Shown here piece after piece: positions 49,480 to 61,719 of a stretch of DNA of 64,000 bases. The stretch lies in the NCBI GenBank assembly GCA_963556495.2, contig OY747710.1:3668001-3732000 (forward strand), read 5' to 3'. Within the stretch, counting starts at the first letter, position 1; each line of letters opens with the position of its first letter. A program made the position numbers and the translations under genes. The DNA comes from Valencia hispanica (Eukaryota > Chordata > Actinopteri > Cyprinodontiformes > Valenciidae). The notes under the pieces were generated by a model, which had not been told where the DNA came from, searched no databases, and was given only the letters and a program-made list of their open reading frames with translations.

Positions 49480-49830
49480 GTTCTGGCGTTGGAACTTTAT
49501 GCCCAGTCTCTCCTGTTGTCAAATCATGAACTCTGACCCTAACTGAGGCAACTGAGGCCTGCAGTGCCCTAGATATTCTTATAGGGGCTCTTGTGACCTC
49601 CGAGATCTGTCATTGTTTTCTTCATGTATGGATCATGGTTCTCTCTGTGGTTCACTGAAATCTCAAATCCTTACAAATAGTTTTGTAGTCCTTCCCAGAC
49701 TGATAGATGTCAGAGATTTTGCGTCTCATTTGGCCTTGATCTGTTGATTTTCTTCTTCATGTTGTCAGAGGGGTTCTGTTCAGGAGATTTCTGGATTCTA
49801 CAAACCTGGAAGTCTTTAGTCCTTGGTGCA
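49480..49830 (-). mobile_element. Tc1-like transposase N-terminal relic
   Basis: Minus-strand translation gives QMRRKISDIYQSGKDYKTIC, KDLRFQ, stop, TTERTMIHT, the first helix-turn-helix of a Tc1-like transposase (I..YQSGKGYKAIS.ALGL..TTV...I). It belongs to a different Tc1 lineage from the element at 30.2 kb, judged by sequence. Stops and truncation show it is dead. Confidence 0.7.
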
Positions 49831-49839
49831 ACTTGTGAA

Positions 49840-52075
49840 CTAGAACTCATCTCTCCAAAAATGTCGAGCTGTTCATTTTAAAATGCATCTGTGGATCGGC
49901 TTGTTACAAGAAACCTGAACCCTGGTTTCTGAAGAGGACTTTAGCTTGCATGTGATGCATTAAGATCTGTGTCATTAGGAGGTAACAGGAGACCAGGGTT
50001 CTGCAGTCATGTCAAATCTTTAATGCTGAGTGGGGGAAATTCACAAAGCTCTGCTTTTTGCTCCATTTTATGCACATATTTTGTGGAGACTCTACTTCAT
50101 ATCTAAACTGGTTTCACAAGGCAGATTGCACAAATCTATCTGAAGACAAACATGCCTATCAAGTTTGCAGTTTGCACATTTTTTAACAACACATTTATGC
50201 TCTCTTCAGCCTAGAAATTGAGAAGAATCCATTTCATACAGCAAGCTTCAGGTCATATGCAATAATATCACTTAAACACTGGAAAAGAAGACGAATTCCA
50301 CCTCCTGTGACATCTCCAGGTTTCAGGAATTTGCATTTATTGTATGCAATCTTTGTCTTAAAAACAGATTTTCGCCATATAAAGTCATGTCGTCTTGTTG
50401 TAATTTATATAATCATACATAAATATGGGCTGGTAATCTTCTTAATGCCTGCATAAAGCCTCAGTTAAATGTGGACAAACTGCAAAAGTGCAGAAAATCA
50501 TCACTAATTGTATGGTAGCACTATTTTAGTAGCAGACTTTCCTTTGTTTGCACTTTCAGAATCAAGCAGATTCACAAACTCTGATTTGCACACATTTAGA
50601 TCCTGCAAATAACTTGATAAGTTACCATGTGATCAGTAGCCGTTGTTGATATGGGCCACCTGGCATGCCAGTTCATGCCTCTTCTGGAAAACATAGGCAC
50701 TTATCAGTTTTCTACCCCCCGTTTGCAGGTCGGAGAGCAGCAAGGTGCATTTGCTCTGCTGCTTGCTGGTGCTGCAAAGGGTCAGATGTGACTGAAGCGG
50801 CTGGAAGTAAAACAGCGTCCAACTAGCTCACAAAATTAAACAGAAAACAGAAAAACACAAAATCACCATGACAATGTAGGATACACTTATAATCTGCACC
50901 GATGGAAGTTATAACATCTATATATAACAGCTATTTGCACCCTCGGTGAGCCTGCTGGCTGCTGCCAGCTGTGCCTGTTACAAGGGGTGTGCGGAGGGGG
51001 GGGGCTCAGAAAGGGTGTTCACCCAGGGCACCAAATAGGCTAGGACCGCCCCTGCATGTGTTGGACTGGCAACCTATCCAGGGTGTAAGAAAAGAAGTTA
51101 AGAGGGAGAGGGTAAGTTGAAGATACAAGAGAGGAAGGGGAATAAAGAAAACACAAGAAAACATCCCAGTCCGCCTCCACACCAGCAGGACGGCAGGAGA
51201 GGAATAAAAAACAACGACAAAACAAATCTATTAATGCAAACTGAGAACTACACAACCACAACCCACAAACAGATATATAAATACAATAACAGCATCACTG
51301 ATTATTACAAGATTTAGTAATGGTAATCTAAACCCAAGAATGTATCTGTAAACACCGGAATCCCCACACCATGGAAATCACTTAACGAAGTTCCCAAGGA
51401 TGTTGTCCTTTGTTTTTGAATTGTATTCATGTCAACAACATTGTCATCTACTCTCATGGCATAGTCATTTTTTTTATTCCTTCTGGTAAGATATATTGAA
51501 TTCTTTTATTTCGAAAATACTGTTTATTTGATTTTGTTCAATTTTAAATGTTTATTAATAGTTCTGGTAAGTTTTTTAAAAATTATCATTTCCATGTAAG
51601 TCAAGAGTTTGGCTTTCTTCAGCAGAACAGCTGACTGTTTAAGATAAAAACCCTTAAATGTAATGACGAGCTCACAAAAGACTGTGAAAAGTCTTATGAA
51701 CCAGTAAAGAATATCCTTGCTGATAAAAAGAAAGGGAATATCATAACACAAATAAGTGAATTTGGTAACATGGACGGTCCTTACGGGAGGGTTATAATCT
51801 AAATCCTCTGTTTTACAATTTTATTTTTTAATTTGGATTTCTGTCTTTCATAAACCAATTCATCAGTTGCAGTGACTGTACCCTAAGTAGAGCTTTGCAT
51901 TTTTTCATTTTTTTCGTAAAATTACCTAATTTCAACTTTACAAAGCTGTTTATGCGCCACTTTATGCGAGTTTCCTGTTTGGGAGATTCTGCATCCCAAA
52001 ATGCGTCTTTAAAATCTACGGAGCACCTTCTCTTCTCTTCTCTCTCTCTCTCTCTCTCTCTCTGTCACCATCTGA
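49840..52075. other. Intergenic DNA, mostly AT-rich
   Basis: No gene was recognised. TTGGACTGGCAACCTATCCA GGGTGT at 51060-51085 is a fish LINE-type phrase. A (TC)n tract lies at 52030-52063. Confidence 0.45.
52030..52063. repeat. (TC)n microsatellite
   Basis: Short dinucleotide tract at the left border of a candidate conserved block. Confidence 0.9.
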
Positions 52076-52935
52076 CCGCTGCCATTTGTGCATTGTGTGT
52101 GTCCGGCATGGCTGCTCTCGTCATTTTCCCCTTTGATTGGCCTTCACACAATGTAATCAGTGTTGCAGCTGTCTGAAAAGGCCCCTTGTGCCGTATCTGA
52201 GCAATGCCGATCACCCCGATGCGTCCGCAACTTTGCTTTTAGTTCCATTCAGCCTCTGTGACAAACGGCAAACTGTCTGGTGAGCATGTGTCAAGGCACT
52301 TGATTTACTGCTTTGTTTGACTGCGCGGGCCCTTTTCTGAATGTCGCCTACGTCTTCTATGGCCTTACTGTATTGCTAAGAATTGCCATGGCCGTAAGCT
52401 TGAAATTTTAATGTACAGAGAGACTTGAATTGACCCGCTGTATACGTGAGTCACTTGATGTACTTCCGAAACACAAAAGCGGACTTATCTTTTACATTTC
52501 AGTTTTTTTGGAGCATGGATGAAATGATTGCCTTGACAGTCAATTGAAATTATTGTTGCACAAATTTGGCCCTCGAATGTCAAAAACAACCACAAAAACA
52601 TATCAGAATCAACCTTTCTCCCTTTGTCCAAATGGGAAGCATGTTTAAAGGCAGCACCATGTGTTTTGAGTTATACTGTCAGAGGGATATGCCTTTAACT
52701 AGATGTAACTTGGTGTGCTGGACCCCCAAACTGTAGCCAATCCATTAGGACAAAGCTCTCTTGATCCTTTTCTTTAAATTCCCCACCGTGGCTGATTAAA
52801 TGTAGCCGATTTTCACGCCTGTGCTATGGAAGCCACAAGGTCTGAAAGGCCTCTCTGAGTGCGACCGCAGAGGGATGCCACTCCAGCAGTCGGACGAAGA
52901 AAATAGCTAATGACCAGCAGGTTTCTCTGGGTTTA
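52076..52935. promoter_or_regulatory. Candidate conserved regulatory block (two parts)
   Basis: 52076-52480 (CCCCTTTGATTGGCCTTCAC, TGTTGCAGCTGTCTGAAAAG, GTGTCAAGGCACTTGATTTA, CTATGGCCTTACTGTATTGC) and 52615-52935 (TTTAAAGGCAGCACCATGTG, GCTGATTAAATGTAGCCGAT, AATAGCTAATGACCAGCAGG) are unique, non-coding and of even base composition. They contain CAGCTG E-box, ATTGG and TAAT-type sites. This pattern is typical of vertebrate conserved non-coding elements; conservation was not tested. Confidence 0.45.
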
Positions 52936-53161
52936 GCAGCAGGGAGGTAAATGTTTTAAACTCCTTATTTAGACCAGAGAACTTCTGTGCAAAAAAAAGA
53001 AAAGCTGACTGTAAATGGGTGCATTAACAGCAGGAAAAATAAAGATTCTTATCCCAGGTGACATCAAGTGTTTCACTAAGCAATGTTTGATCAGTCCTAG
53101 AAGACATTCATTTACAGCAGACAAACATTTAATGTGACTTTTTATTGCAGCAACATAGGAG

Positions 53162-53878
53162 CAGTGTTGTGCCTGAACGAGTTCACTGAACAATCGTTCA
53201 TGAACTCGAACTGTATTTTATCTGATAGTTATAGTGAGCCCACTCCTTCTGGCGTTCGGGAACGCCGCTCTCTCGCTGTTTAATTTTGTTCAAGAGAGTG
53301 CCAGATTTCAATGGAGCCTTCCCGACAAAAGCCCAAAAGCCAGGCTAAAACAGCCAAACAACTTAAACATACTGTTAATTAACCATAGACATATAAAGAG
53401 TAGACCCGACATTAACTGCTGGGGCACAAGCAATGTGGCGGCCATTATGGACAGGTATCCGCAGACAGAAACCAAAACACCAGCAGTCGTAGATCCAAGA
53501 TGACTGAGTACTGTGTGACATATTCCTGTTCCACAGCTAGAAGCAGTAAATGTGGCATCTACTCTTTATAATGTCTCTGTTGTTAAGAACGGGCCTTAAT
53601 ACGGGGAAAACATCAAATCTGGCAGCACTAGTCACTGAGTCGCAACAAACATGCGTCATCAAATCTTAGAGGATGGAGCCGAATGGCTGTATTCTGAGTG
53701 AAATAGCTCACAGCAACATTTTGGGGAAAAAAAAGAACTGTGAATTAGTTCATTTTTGAAACTGTGAACTTAGTTTCAAAAATGTTAACTATGAGCTATG
53801 AGGGGAACTAGTTCATTTTAAAATGTGTGTATTGAACTTTCAACTAGTACATATGAAAATTTAACTTTCCCAACACTG
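53162..53878. mobile_element. hAT-like non-autonomous element, degenerate target duplication
   Basis: 717 bp, ends CAGTGTTG and CAACACTG. Subterminal regions on both sides are rich in GAACTAGTTCA/GAACGAGTTCA-type palindromes (TGAACGAGTTCACTGAACAA left; GGGGAACTAGTTCATTTTAA right). Flanks CATAGGAG (53154-53161) and CCTAAGAG (53879-53886) match at 6 of 8 bases, a plausible decayed hAT duplication. No transposase. Confidence 0.65.
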
Positions 53879-54141
53879 CCTAAGAGGATTGTAATTTTTA
53901 TCACCCCAAATCTTTAAAATTATCTTTAAAACATTGCTCCAAAAAGAAAATTTGCACCAGATTTGTTTCTTTCACCTGGTTTGCACTGATTGCAATAAAC
54001 TATTTTCTCTCTGGTGGTTCTGTTTGTTGAGAAGTGTGAAGATCAACAACAAATAGCAAGAAATGTCCAGAACTTTCTGGATCATTGTGCATAAGCCCCT
54101 ACACAGCCGTCTACTTAAGAGCACCTCATCCTTTATATATA

Positions 54142-54873
54142 GGGTGCTTTCACAACTGCAGCATTTTTTGAACTCAAGTTTGGTTCGTTTGAGCTGCTGT
54201 GAATGCAGACCAGTGAGATTTGGTCCAGACTAACGAACTGGACCAATACCCACGTATTGAGGTGGTCTTGGTCCACTTCCAAACGGACTCTGGTGCGGTT
54301 CACTTCAGGTGTGAATACGAACCAGACGCGGTTCGGTCCAACTTCCTAATAAAAGCCCTTTTTGGTCTATGTAGGCGTCCGTAGCACGCTGCGCTTTGCA
54401 CTGTGGGAGGCACCGTTTCTCTGTTGTAACTTGTTAGCATTAGTGCCAACAATGAATCGTGGTCAAACGCGGAGTCGGGAGGAAGTCCGGTGCTTCATCG
54501 AGATTTGGTCGATGAACGATGTAAATATAATATATTACGACCACCACAACAAGAAGACAAGCGCGATCCATCTGTGTATGCAGAGCTAAGTCTGTTTGTT
54601 TTCACGAGTTTCACCACATCTGCTGCTGGACCAATACGGAATGAATGACATCATGGATCTGTTTCCTGTTTGTCTTTTTCTTGGACTTTCTTTCGGCAAT
54701 TCTTGCTACAGCACCACCACACGCAAGGGGGATATACAACATGTAAAAGGTTTAGTTCGTTTGTCAAAAGTGCAACGTGAACATGAACCGCCCCAGATAA
54801 AAGTCTCAACAATGTTGCAAAACTGGTCCCTAATCGTACCGAGTCCAGCGGACTAACAGGTGTGAAAGCACCC
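54142..54873 (+). mobile_element. PIF/Harbinger-like non-autonomous element, copy 1
   Basis: 732 bp with inverted tips GGGTGCTTTCACA and TGTGAAAGCACCC, flanked by ATA on both sides (54139-54141 and 54874-54876), a 3-bp duplication as in the PIF/Harbinger group. Subterminal GGTGCGGTTCACTTCAGGTG and GGTGTGAATAC motifs occur. The interior retains the start of a Myb/SANT-like gene (54452-54589) but no DDE nuclease. A diverged copy lies at 43.57-44.17 kb. Confidence 0.7.
54452..54589 (+). pseudogene. Start of a Myb/SANT-like (trihelix) protein inside the Harbinger-like element
   Basis: Translation from the ATG at 54452 reads MNRGQTRSREEVRCFIEIWS and then diverges. It resembles the start of the Myb/SANT-like domain (G..W..EEV..LL.IW) that PIF/Harbinger elements encode as their second, DNA-binding protein. 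The first conserved Trp is replaced (QTR where QTW is usual) and the frame ends after 45 residues, so it is a truncated remnant. Identification is by pattern only. Confidence 0.5.
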
Positions 54874-54879
54874 ATAGTC

Positions 54880-57240
54880 TGAGCCAAACTGCCTATTTTT
54901 ATTTTCTATTGACAAACTGATATTTCTGTTAGCTCTTTGCAGCATAATTCTCTCGCTGCAAGATGTTGCAAAGAAGGGCTTACTAGATAGTGAGAGAGAA
55001 GGTCATGGCACTCCCGCTCTAAGCAAAAAGTTAAGGAAACACACATACTCATGCTAAATCAGGGATTTCAGCTTTGATTTCCGAGGAGCAGAAAGAGCTG
55101 ATCAAACCAGAGCTGAGCGTACCAGAGAAAACAAGTGGAAGAACATGTAAACCCCAGCAGGTTTAGGAACCCAGGAAGTCTTAATGCAAATCAACAGAAC
55201 TGAGATTGTGCAGCCCAATTTTTATCACAGTTTGGGGAATCTGATTCAGTTCTTCCCAGGTAGCTTTTTTAAAATAACATTAAAACAATTATGTAAAATA
55301 AACCCTTCCTGTTATTTCATTTTTATTTTTTTGTTTGACTGTATCGGTAATACATGGGTCCAGTGGTGTGCACAAGTTTTAACACAACCTCAATATTCCA
55401 AGGTTCCGATTGATACATAAAGATAGACAAGAATGTGTATAAAAATCAGGTTGCAGTCATGGCGAAGTTTTATTGATATCCACCTCGTGGCTGGTTTCTC
55501 TGTCTGACCTGCAGAAGTTGTTCTCACATTCTCATTCCAGTAATTAAAACTATATTTTACATTAATCTGCTGATTAATTGACTTCCACGTTGAATTTGTT
55601 TTGTCTTTGACTCATTTATGACTTTCATAACGATTCCCATGAATCTTCAGCCTTTTCTGACCTTTAATCTTTGTTTCAAAATTCCATTTCAAAAAAAAAT
55701 AACTTCATTACAGACAAACGAAGGAAATTTCCTTCCCTCAGATCAGCCCAAACAAAGCATTACTTATGCATCACTTAACTCCTAATACTTGACCCTCCGG
55801 ACAGCGAACTGCCCTTCCCTCTGCCTCCTCCCTTCTGCTGCAGGGTGTTAAACCCGGTGCACACCCTCCCTGGGGAATCCTGGGAAAGGAAGGCCTCCAC
55901 ATCTGTCCCCTGATGGACACAGAGACATGACTTCACGACAAAGAGACAGACAGCAAAGAATGAGAGAGAAGAAAATAAAATTAGCATTAGAAAATTAGCA
56001 TTCTTATATTCAAGAGATACCGACAGATAAGCTAAACTCCTACAGGTGAGAAGTGAAGTGAATGAAGGATGGATGGATTTAGTCTTATGAAGCCATCCAT
56101 CACTGCCTTCAATGGCCAGTGGGTTAAAGGAGAGAACGAGGAACCGCAGGTCCTCTTTCAATGGGCCGGGAGGAGAAGAGGGAGGAGAGGAGGACGGCTG
56201 CAGTGTTCCGCTGGAGCTGTGATCTTTACCTCCCTCCCTCCTGAGAAGTCAGCAGGGAAAGTTATTTGCCCTGCCTCTCTCCTCCTTCTGCTCCTCCTCC
56301 ACTTTGTGTTTCCCTCCATTTTCCCTCAAAGGCGACTTGTAAAGGTTTGTGGGGCTTCTCACAGAGACCTGGGGCTAATTTGCTCACCTTAGTAAGGCCC
56401 TTTTACACTTAAAAACCATGTATATGTCCAGTTTTTTACAGCCACCTCCAAACCTGCCAAAGAAGCTAATTGATTTGTTTCCCACCAGCAGCTGCTAATT
56501 ATGGTTATGCCATGGTGGGAAAAAAAGCCACATTTCACATCAGAAACATTATTTCAGAGAAACATCAGGCACATAAGTTTAAAAAAATGAAGCATTTACC
56601 ACTTTTATCCAGCTGTGTGCATTAAATAATAACTCTAGTTGCTAGAAGTGCATGGGTGCATTTATTTACACTGACCTGTAAGGTAAGTTAGACAACAGGA
56701 TGTCATTTGACTTCCAGTTGTAAACAGACTAAGTGCCTGACTATAATTTGAACTCTGTTCTGATATCTCCACATTCAGATTCAGAGGGCGTTGTTTTTTA
56801 ATATTCCGACTTGCAAATCAGAAAGTCTAACTTCACACCACAATTAGAATGTACTGCTGGAGCCATTGTAAAAAAACCGACTAGATAAAGCTACTATCTA
56901 AAGTACTCCGCACCAAAGCAATGCAACTGACTCATAATGTTGACCCACAGGACCCACTTGCTGTTTTTTAGTAGACGGGGTATTTGAGGAATCAGATAGG
57001 TGCTCTGATGTCAGGTTTGACCTGAGCAAGGGGTCGCGTTAACCTGATATTTTCCCTATTTGACCGGTATTCACACCTCTGACCATTTGGTGCAAATCCG
57101 CATACATTTAAAACTTTACGCACGGAGTACAGGTAAATGAATCAATCAAGAAAAGATTCAGACCGGCGGTGACAGATCGCTGCAGCCTAACTACTGATGC
57201 AAAAAGAGCGCACGCAGGGGGAAGTGATCAGAAAAAACGT
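54880..57240. other. Intergenic DNA, no gene recognised
   Basis: AT-rich for the most part. 55780-55930 and 56060-56400 are mixed-composition, purine/pyrimidine-skewed blocks (GGAGGAGAAGAGGGAGGAGA; CTCCTTCTGCTCCTCCTCCA). Around 56800, TTCCGACTTGCAAATCAGAA may be a trace of the element type seen at 44.3-44.7 kb. Confidence 0.4.
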
Positions 57241-57269
57241 CTTTCAGAGAGTCTTGCCGAATTCTGATT

Positions 57270-57790
57270 ACTTTAATTGAAGAAATGTTCCCTGATTTCA
57301 AAAGTATGGCTGAAGTGGCGCTTCAGCCTCCATTACGCACAGGCGGAGCGCAGCTCAGCTCCTTACGGCGTTCAACATTCATGCAGCTTATTAATCTGCT
57401 TGATTTGAGATGGCACGATGTGGATCCACTGATCAGTTTGTTCAGATTGACTAAAATAAAAATTGACAGGTAAATATTGATTATGACCGGATTTTTTTTA
57501 AACCCCATCAGTCAAATTGATCGACGACAAAAAATTGTAGCACAACCTCTGGTCTAAACTTTAGGTTTCTGTGTTGGAGCACAGTTTTCTCTTTTCCCGT
57601 ACCTAAACACTCTTAATAGTCACACATGACTTTATTTGATCGATTTAGTTACCTGTACTCAGTGCGTGAAGTTAAAAATGGGATGTGAATACTAATCTGT
57701 CAAAATGATCGTTGGTCTTCAAATTATTCCGTCACCGTTTAAGAAAAATGTGTCAAATACAGAAAATATTCGGTTAATGCGACCCCTTTT
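57270..57790 (+). pseudogene. hAT transposase C-terminal fragment, copy 2 (internally deleted)
   Basis: Plus-strand sequence parallels the minus-strand copy at 3.4-3.75 kb: CTGATTTCAAAA, MAEVAL, then FMQLINLLDLRWHD. The conserved IPVSSVAAE core has been deleted (about 45-50 bases), joining GAAGTGGCGCTT directly to CAGCCTCC. The 3' part (TTCCGTCACCG, then GTCAAATACAGAAAATATTC) also matches copy 1. It is a dead fragment. Confidence 0.55.
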
Positions 57791-57805
57791 CCCGCCCCTT
57801 CTGGA

Positions 57806-58130
57806 TATAACTAAATATTTACTTTACAAATTAAATATTTTGTTAGCGAACTAAATACTTAACATAAAAACAAAATATATAGTTTACAAATAAATGTTTA
57901 GTTACAAACTAAACATTTAGCGTGTCATCTAGATATTTAGTCTACAAACCAAATATTTAACTTCGAACAAAATACTTGGTTGGCAGGTTAAATATTTAGC
58001 TCTGAGTTAAAGATTTCGTTTGAAGCTAAAGATTTGGCTACCCAGTTTAGCTTGCTAACTAAATCTTTAGGTTCAAACTAAATATTGCTGTTCATTTTTG
58101 GCTGTGTAACTTTACAAACTGTACCTTATA
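57806..58130. mobile_element. Palindrome-rich inverted-repeat element, copy E (internally deleted)
   Basis: A field of diverged CTAAATATTTAG units (57810-58085) joins directly to the last about 40 bp of the family (TTGGCTGTGTAACTTTACAA). The usual ATTTATAAATAAATAA and GACAGGCTAAATAA segments are missing. It begins directly after the hAT fragment at 57.27-57.79 kb. Confidence 0.6.
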
Positions 58131-58700
58131 CATTTGACACACATGTGGTCTGGGCAAAAAACAAACCTCCTCCTACTTCTAATTTGTACAAACTTTCTGT
58201 ATAGATAAAAGCATTTGAATCTGTCTGAGCACCAAACCTGTTATAATATTGTTTATAACCTTTCTGAGCTCCAGTCACTGTACATATGCCATGACGTCAT
58301 AAATTTAAAGACAAAATCAAAGACAGAAGTGGAAAAATACCTTTTGATTCCATTTGAATAAGTAAAAAATTAGTTTCAGTCAGGTTTAACTACTCTTTCA
58401 ACAGGCATACATGTAAACTGCCACACCACAGTCAAAAGGAAATTTATTGTCAGTATATTTTAAACAGATATTAAACATAATTTATACCGTATTGCTCAGA
58501 CGGTTTGTTTTTGTCTCGCACAGGAACCTTGTAATTACTCTAAATGTGCACATATCTATGTTCATCTCATAGAATGTGTACTGCTTCTATTACTTCCATC
58601 TACTTCTAGTTTCTAGGCTGTTTTCATGGAGTGATAGGCGGCTTTCCTTTTGTTTGCATACAGCAAAGATAAAAGACCCAAATAGATCTAGTTTGACTAT

Positions 58701-59128
58701 GGCCCTGTCTACATTAGGCCGTTTAAGCGCTTAAACGAATAAATATTTAGTCAATACCCCGTCTCGGCCACACTAGGTTCCCCTCCCCGGATATTTTTTA
58801 TTTTTTTTACACGGGTAAGTGGGCCGTCTATTTCTTGAATCTCCGTCTCTTGGATTGGTGTGGAATCATTAGGCGTTTAAGAACTGAGTTCGGTAAGGAA
58901 GTCATTGCCAGCTTAATAACAACCGGTGACCACTCAGAGGTAAACAAAGAAATCTCTCTTCTTGTGAACAGCCATTTACGATGACTTTGCCCAACAAGTA
59001 ACGGATCAGAAATGAGGTTCTCATATATGTGGGTCTGCCTTTTTTCCACGCATGCCTACTAGGCCGGGGTTGCGCCAGACTAGGAGAGGAGGGGTCCGTA
59101 AACGATGATCTGTGTGTGTGTGGACAGG
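58701..59128. mobile_element. Candidate non-autonomous element (GGCCCTGTCTACA ends)
   Basis: Left GGCCCTGTCTACATTAGGCC, GTTTAAGCGCTTAAACG; right GTGTGTGTGTGGACAGG, roughly inverse to the left tip (CCTGTCCACA versus CCTGTCTACA). Similar ends occur in fish transposons by recall. No target duplication established. Confidence 0.35.
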
Positions 59129-59129
59129 T

Positions 59130-60770
59130 ATAAGGTTAGGTGGGATATAAACTGTATAACCTTAGCCATGTTGGTGTAGAAGCAACCTTAGGTACGTTTG
59201 ATTTTAGCATTGTCATACATTCGTTTTAGAGTGATGTAAGCACACTTTGACACCAGGGTGTGACAAGTGTGAGATGTTGTTGACCCTCGTCTGTCCCCTC
59301 TCGTTCTGCAGAGGTCCCTTAACGTTAAGGTCACAACCTTGCAGCTTTATTGGTGCTCTAAAGTCATCAGTGCTTTGGGATCAGATGAAAGGCCGCTAAT
59401 GAAGTCAGTAATTGGTCTGGTTTATCGGTTTATTAGCTGCTCTGGCTGTGAGAACAGCTTTGACGTATTAAGTCAAACATACACCGTTAGCAAAGAAGTG
59501 GCTGAAGGACACTTGGGATGAGGAAAGCTTCCAGGTCTTCAGGTGTTAAAATTCTGCCTTTAGCTTCTCGTTTTATCAGGACTTCGATGACTGAAAGTTG
59601 AACAAACTTCACTCGATGAAAAATGATCACCTGTACCAATAAATGCAGAAACGATTGTGATATGTTCATTTATTTTCTGACAGCGCGCTGCTTGTAACTG
59701 GCCCTGCAGCTAAAAGAGAAATGAGTGAGTTCCCAACTTAAGCTGTCATCCAGATATATTGTGGCAGATTTGTCATCTAGTCTCAATGCACGACCTCCAG
59801 TAAAGAGGAAAGCTTTTGGTCCTTTTTGTCAGTTTCCCATTATCAGTGTGACCCATCCCCTTAAAATGCTCTGAATGAGTGAAAGGTCCTGACTCTGCGC
59901 TAAGCTTCAGCATAGATGTCAACCTTTTCTATTCAACCTGAACGCCCATGCAGCCCCCCCACTGCAGGACGAATCAAAACTGGATCAAGAAAAACATAAA
60001 AATGAAATCCTGATACACGATAAAAACTAATAAAAGGGCGGAAACATGAATGTTGATATTTGGTTGTTGTGGAAAAGAGATTCAGAACACTGAGACAAGC
60101 TTTTTCTGCATGACCTGTCAACAAAGAAGAGGAAAACAACTCCCCATCCTTCTCCCCTCCTCACCCACAGAGTCCTTTCTCCCACTGACCAATGTTCAGG
60201 ATTGCCCCCTCACCCCTGTGACCCCCACCACCACCACCACTGGACCCTTTCACTCTGCAAGAAAGGCTGCCAGGGGCCGTGTTATTTGATGCACTAAAGA
60301 GCCATTCCACCCTCCCGCCCCCAGGACAATGCCCCCCCCCCATCGAGAGCTTTCTTCCTCTCACCTCCCTAATGACAGGTTTCATCCTCTTTGCTCGAAC
60401 CCCCAGGAGGGGCAGCGGCTCCCAGCTCGGCCCACTGCCTTTCTGTCTGCACAGCCACTCTGCCAACAGACCCACCTCCTCTTCACTAATATACACACTT
60501 TCACTCTCCCACAATGGCTGCAGGGATGTAGGAAGCTGTGATAAGAAGCGTGGGTTCCATTCCTCTATATGCCACAAAAATAGAGCCGTGTAAGAATAAA
60601 AGTTTCATCATCTTTTATTTGTGTGGAGCAGCTCTAGCATGCAAGCAAAATGTATATATATAGTACCTTTCACAGACAGAAAGTCACAAAGTGCTTCACA
60701 AGATAGCAATAAAATACAGAAAAAGGTGCAGTGTAAGAGACAGGTGGAATACGGGAAAAGTCGACATGCG
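59130..60770. other. Intergenic DNA, no gene recognised
   Basis: 60120-60560 is C-rich with a CACCACCACCACCACTGG tract and a C9 run, giving spurious Pro/Gly-rich open frames. The rest is AT-rich without recognised homology. Confidence 0.4.
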
Positions 60771-60776
60771 TTGTAT

Positions 60777-61716
60777 GGGGTGCAGTTTTTAAAATTGCAC
60801 AGCCAAAAATTAACAGCGATGATTTGGGTAATTTAACCAGTCTTAGGAGAAAAATTGGGGTTTTAATTTTCAAAGTCACATTAGCGTCCATGTTATTTAT
60901 TTATTTATAAATGTCATAGTTACAAACTAAATATTTAGTTAGCAAGCTAAATATTTAGCTAGGAAGCTAAACTGGCTAGCTAAATTTTTGGGTAATATGC
61001 TAATTCAGTTGCTGAAAAGCGGAAGTGGACCATCAAAATATAGGCTTTGTCCTTTAAACCTCTGTAAAAACTCCTGCTGCTGGTGCTTCGCTGTTGCTGT
61101 AAATCAATCGGTAAACGTCTGTGTTGCTGTTCAAAAAGCTCATCCTACATTTTCAGCTTAAATGTTGGACATGTCGGGACAAAAATAAACATGATAAAGA
61201 AGTGATGTTCCGTCTCGCGAGTTTATATAGAGGTTCGCATGATCCAGCTTTTATTTTGGCTGTCTACTTCCACATATTGGCAAGAACATTTGCATTTTAG
61301 CTATATGTTTAGCCCTGAGCTAAATGTTTAGCTGTCCAGTTTTGCTAGCTTCATATTAAATATTTTCGCTTGTTAACTAAGTATTTAGTTTGAAGTTAAA
61401 TATTTAGTTAGGGTACCAAATATTCCTCTGACAAGCTAAATGTTTAGTTTGGAGCTAAATATTTAGTTTGTAAACTAAATACTTAGTTTACAAACTAAAC
61501 ATTCAGGTTGTTGCCTAAATATTTAGCTTCAAACTAAATATTTAGCTTGTAAACGGAATATTTAGTTTGAAACTTTGAAATTTATAAATACATAAAGAAC
61601 ATGTACATAAATATGATTTTGAAACATGAATTCCCATTTATTTATCTTATGACAGGCTAAAAAACCTAAATTATTGCTGTGCACTTTTGACTGTGTGACT
61701 TTACAAACGGCACCTC
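60777..61716. mobile_element. Palindrome-rich inverted-repeat element, copy F (full length)
   Basis: A 940-bp element with inverted ends (left GGGGTGCAGTTTTTAAAATT; right ...GACTTTACAAACGGCACCTC). The inverted ends can be followed inward for about 145 bp to the ATTTATAAATGTCATAG segment. The interior has at least five exact copies of CTAAATATTTAG plus many one-mismatch copies, and the core shared with A and B (AATCGGTAAACGTCTG, ATGTTGGACATGTCGGGA). No transposase frame is present. Confidence 0.75.
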
Positions 61717-61719
61717 ATA

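Noticed and set aside
55775..56161. 128-codon minus-strand open frame
   Set aside because: Low-complexity purine-rich DNA, no recognisable domain.
60161..60577. 138-codon minus-strand Gly/Trp-rich open frame and overlapping Pro-rich frames
   Set aside because: Explained by the C-rich skewed sequence; no homology and overlapping frames on both strands are equally open.
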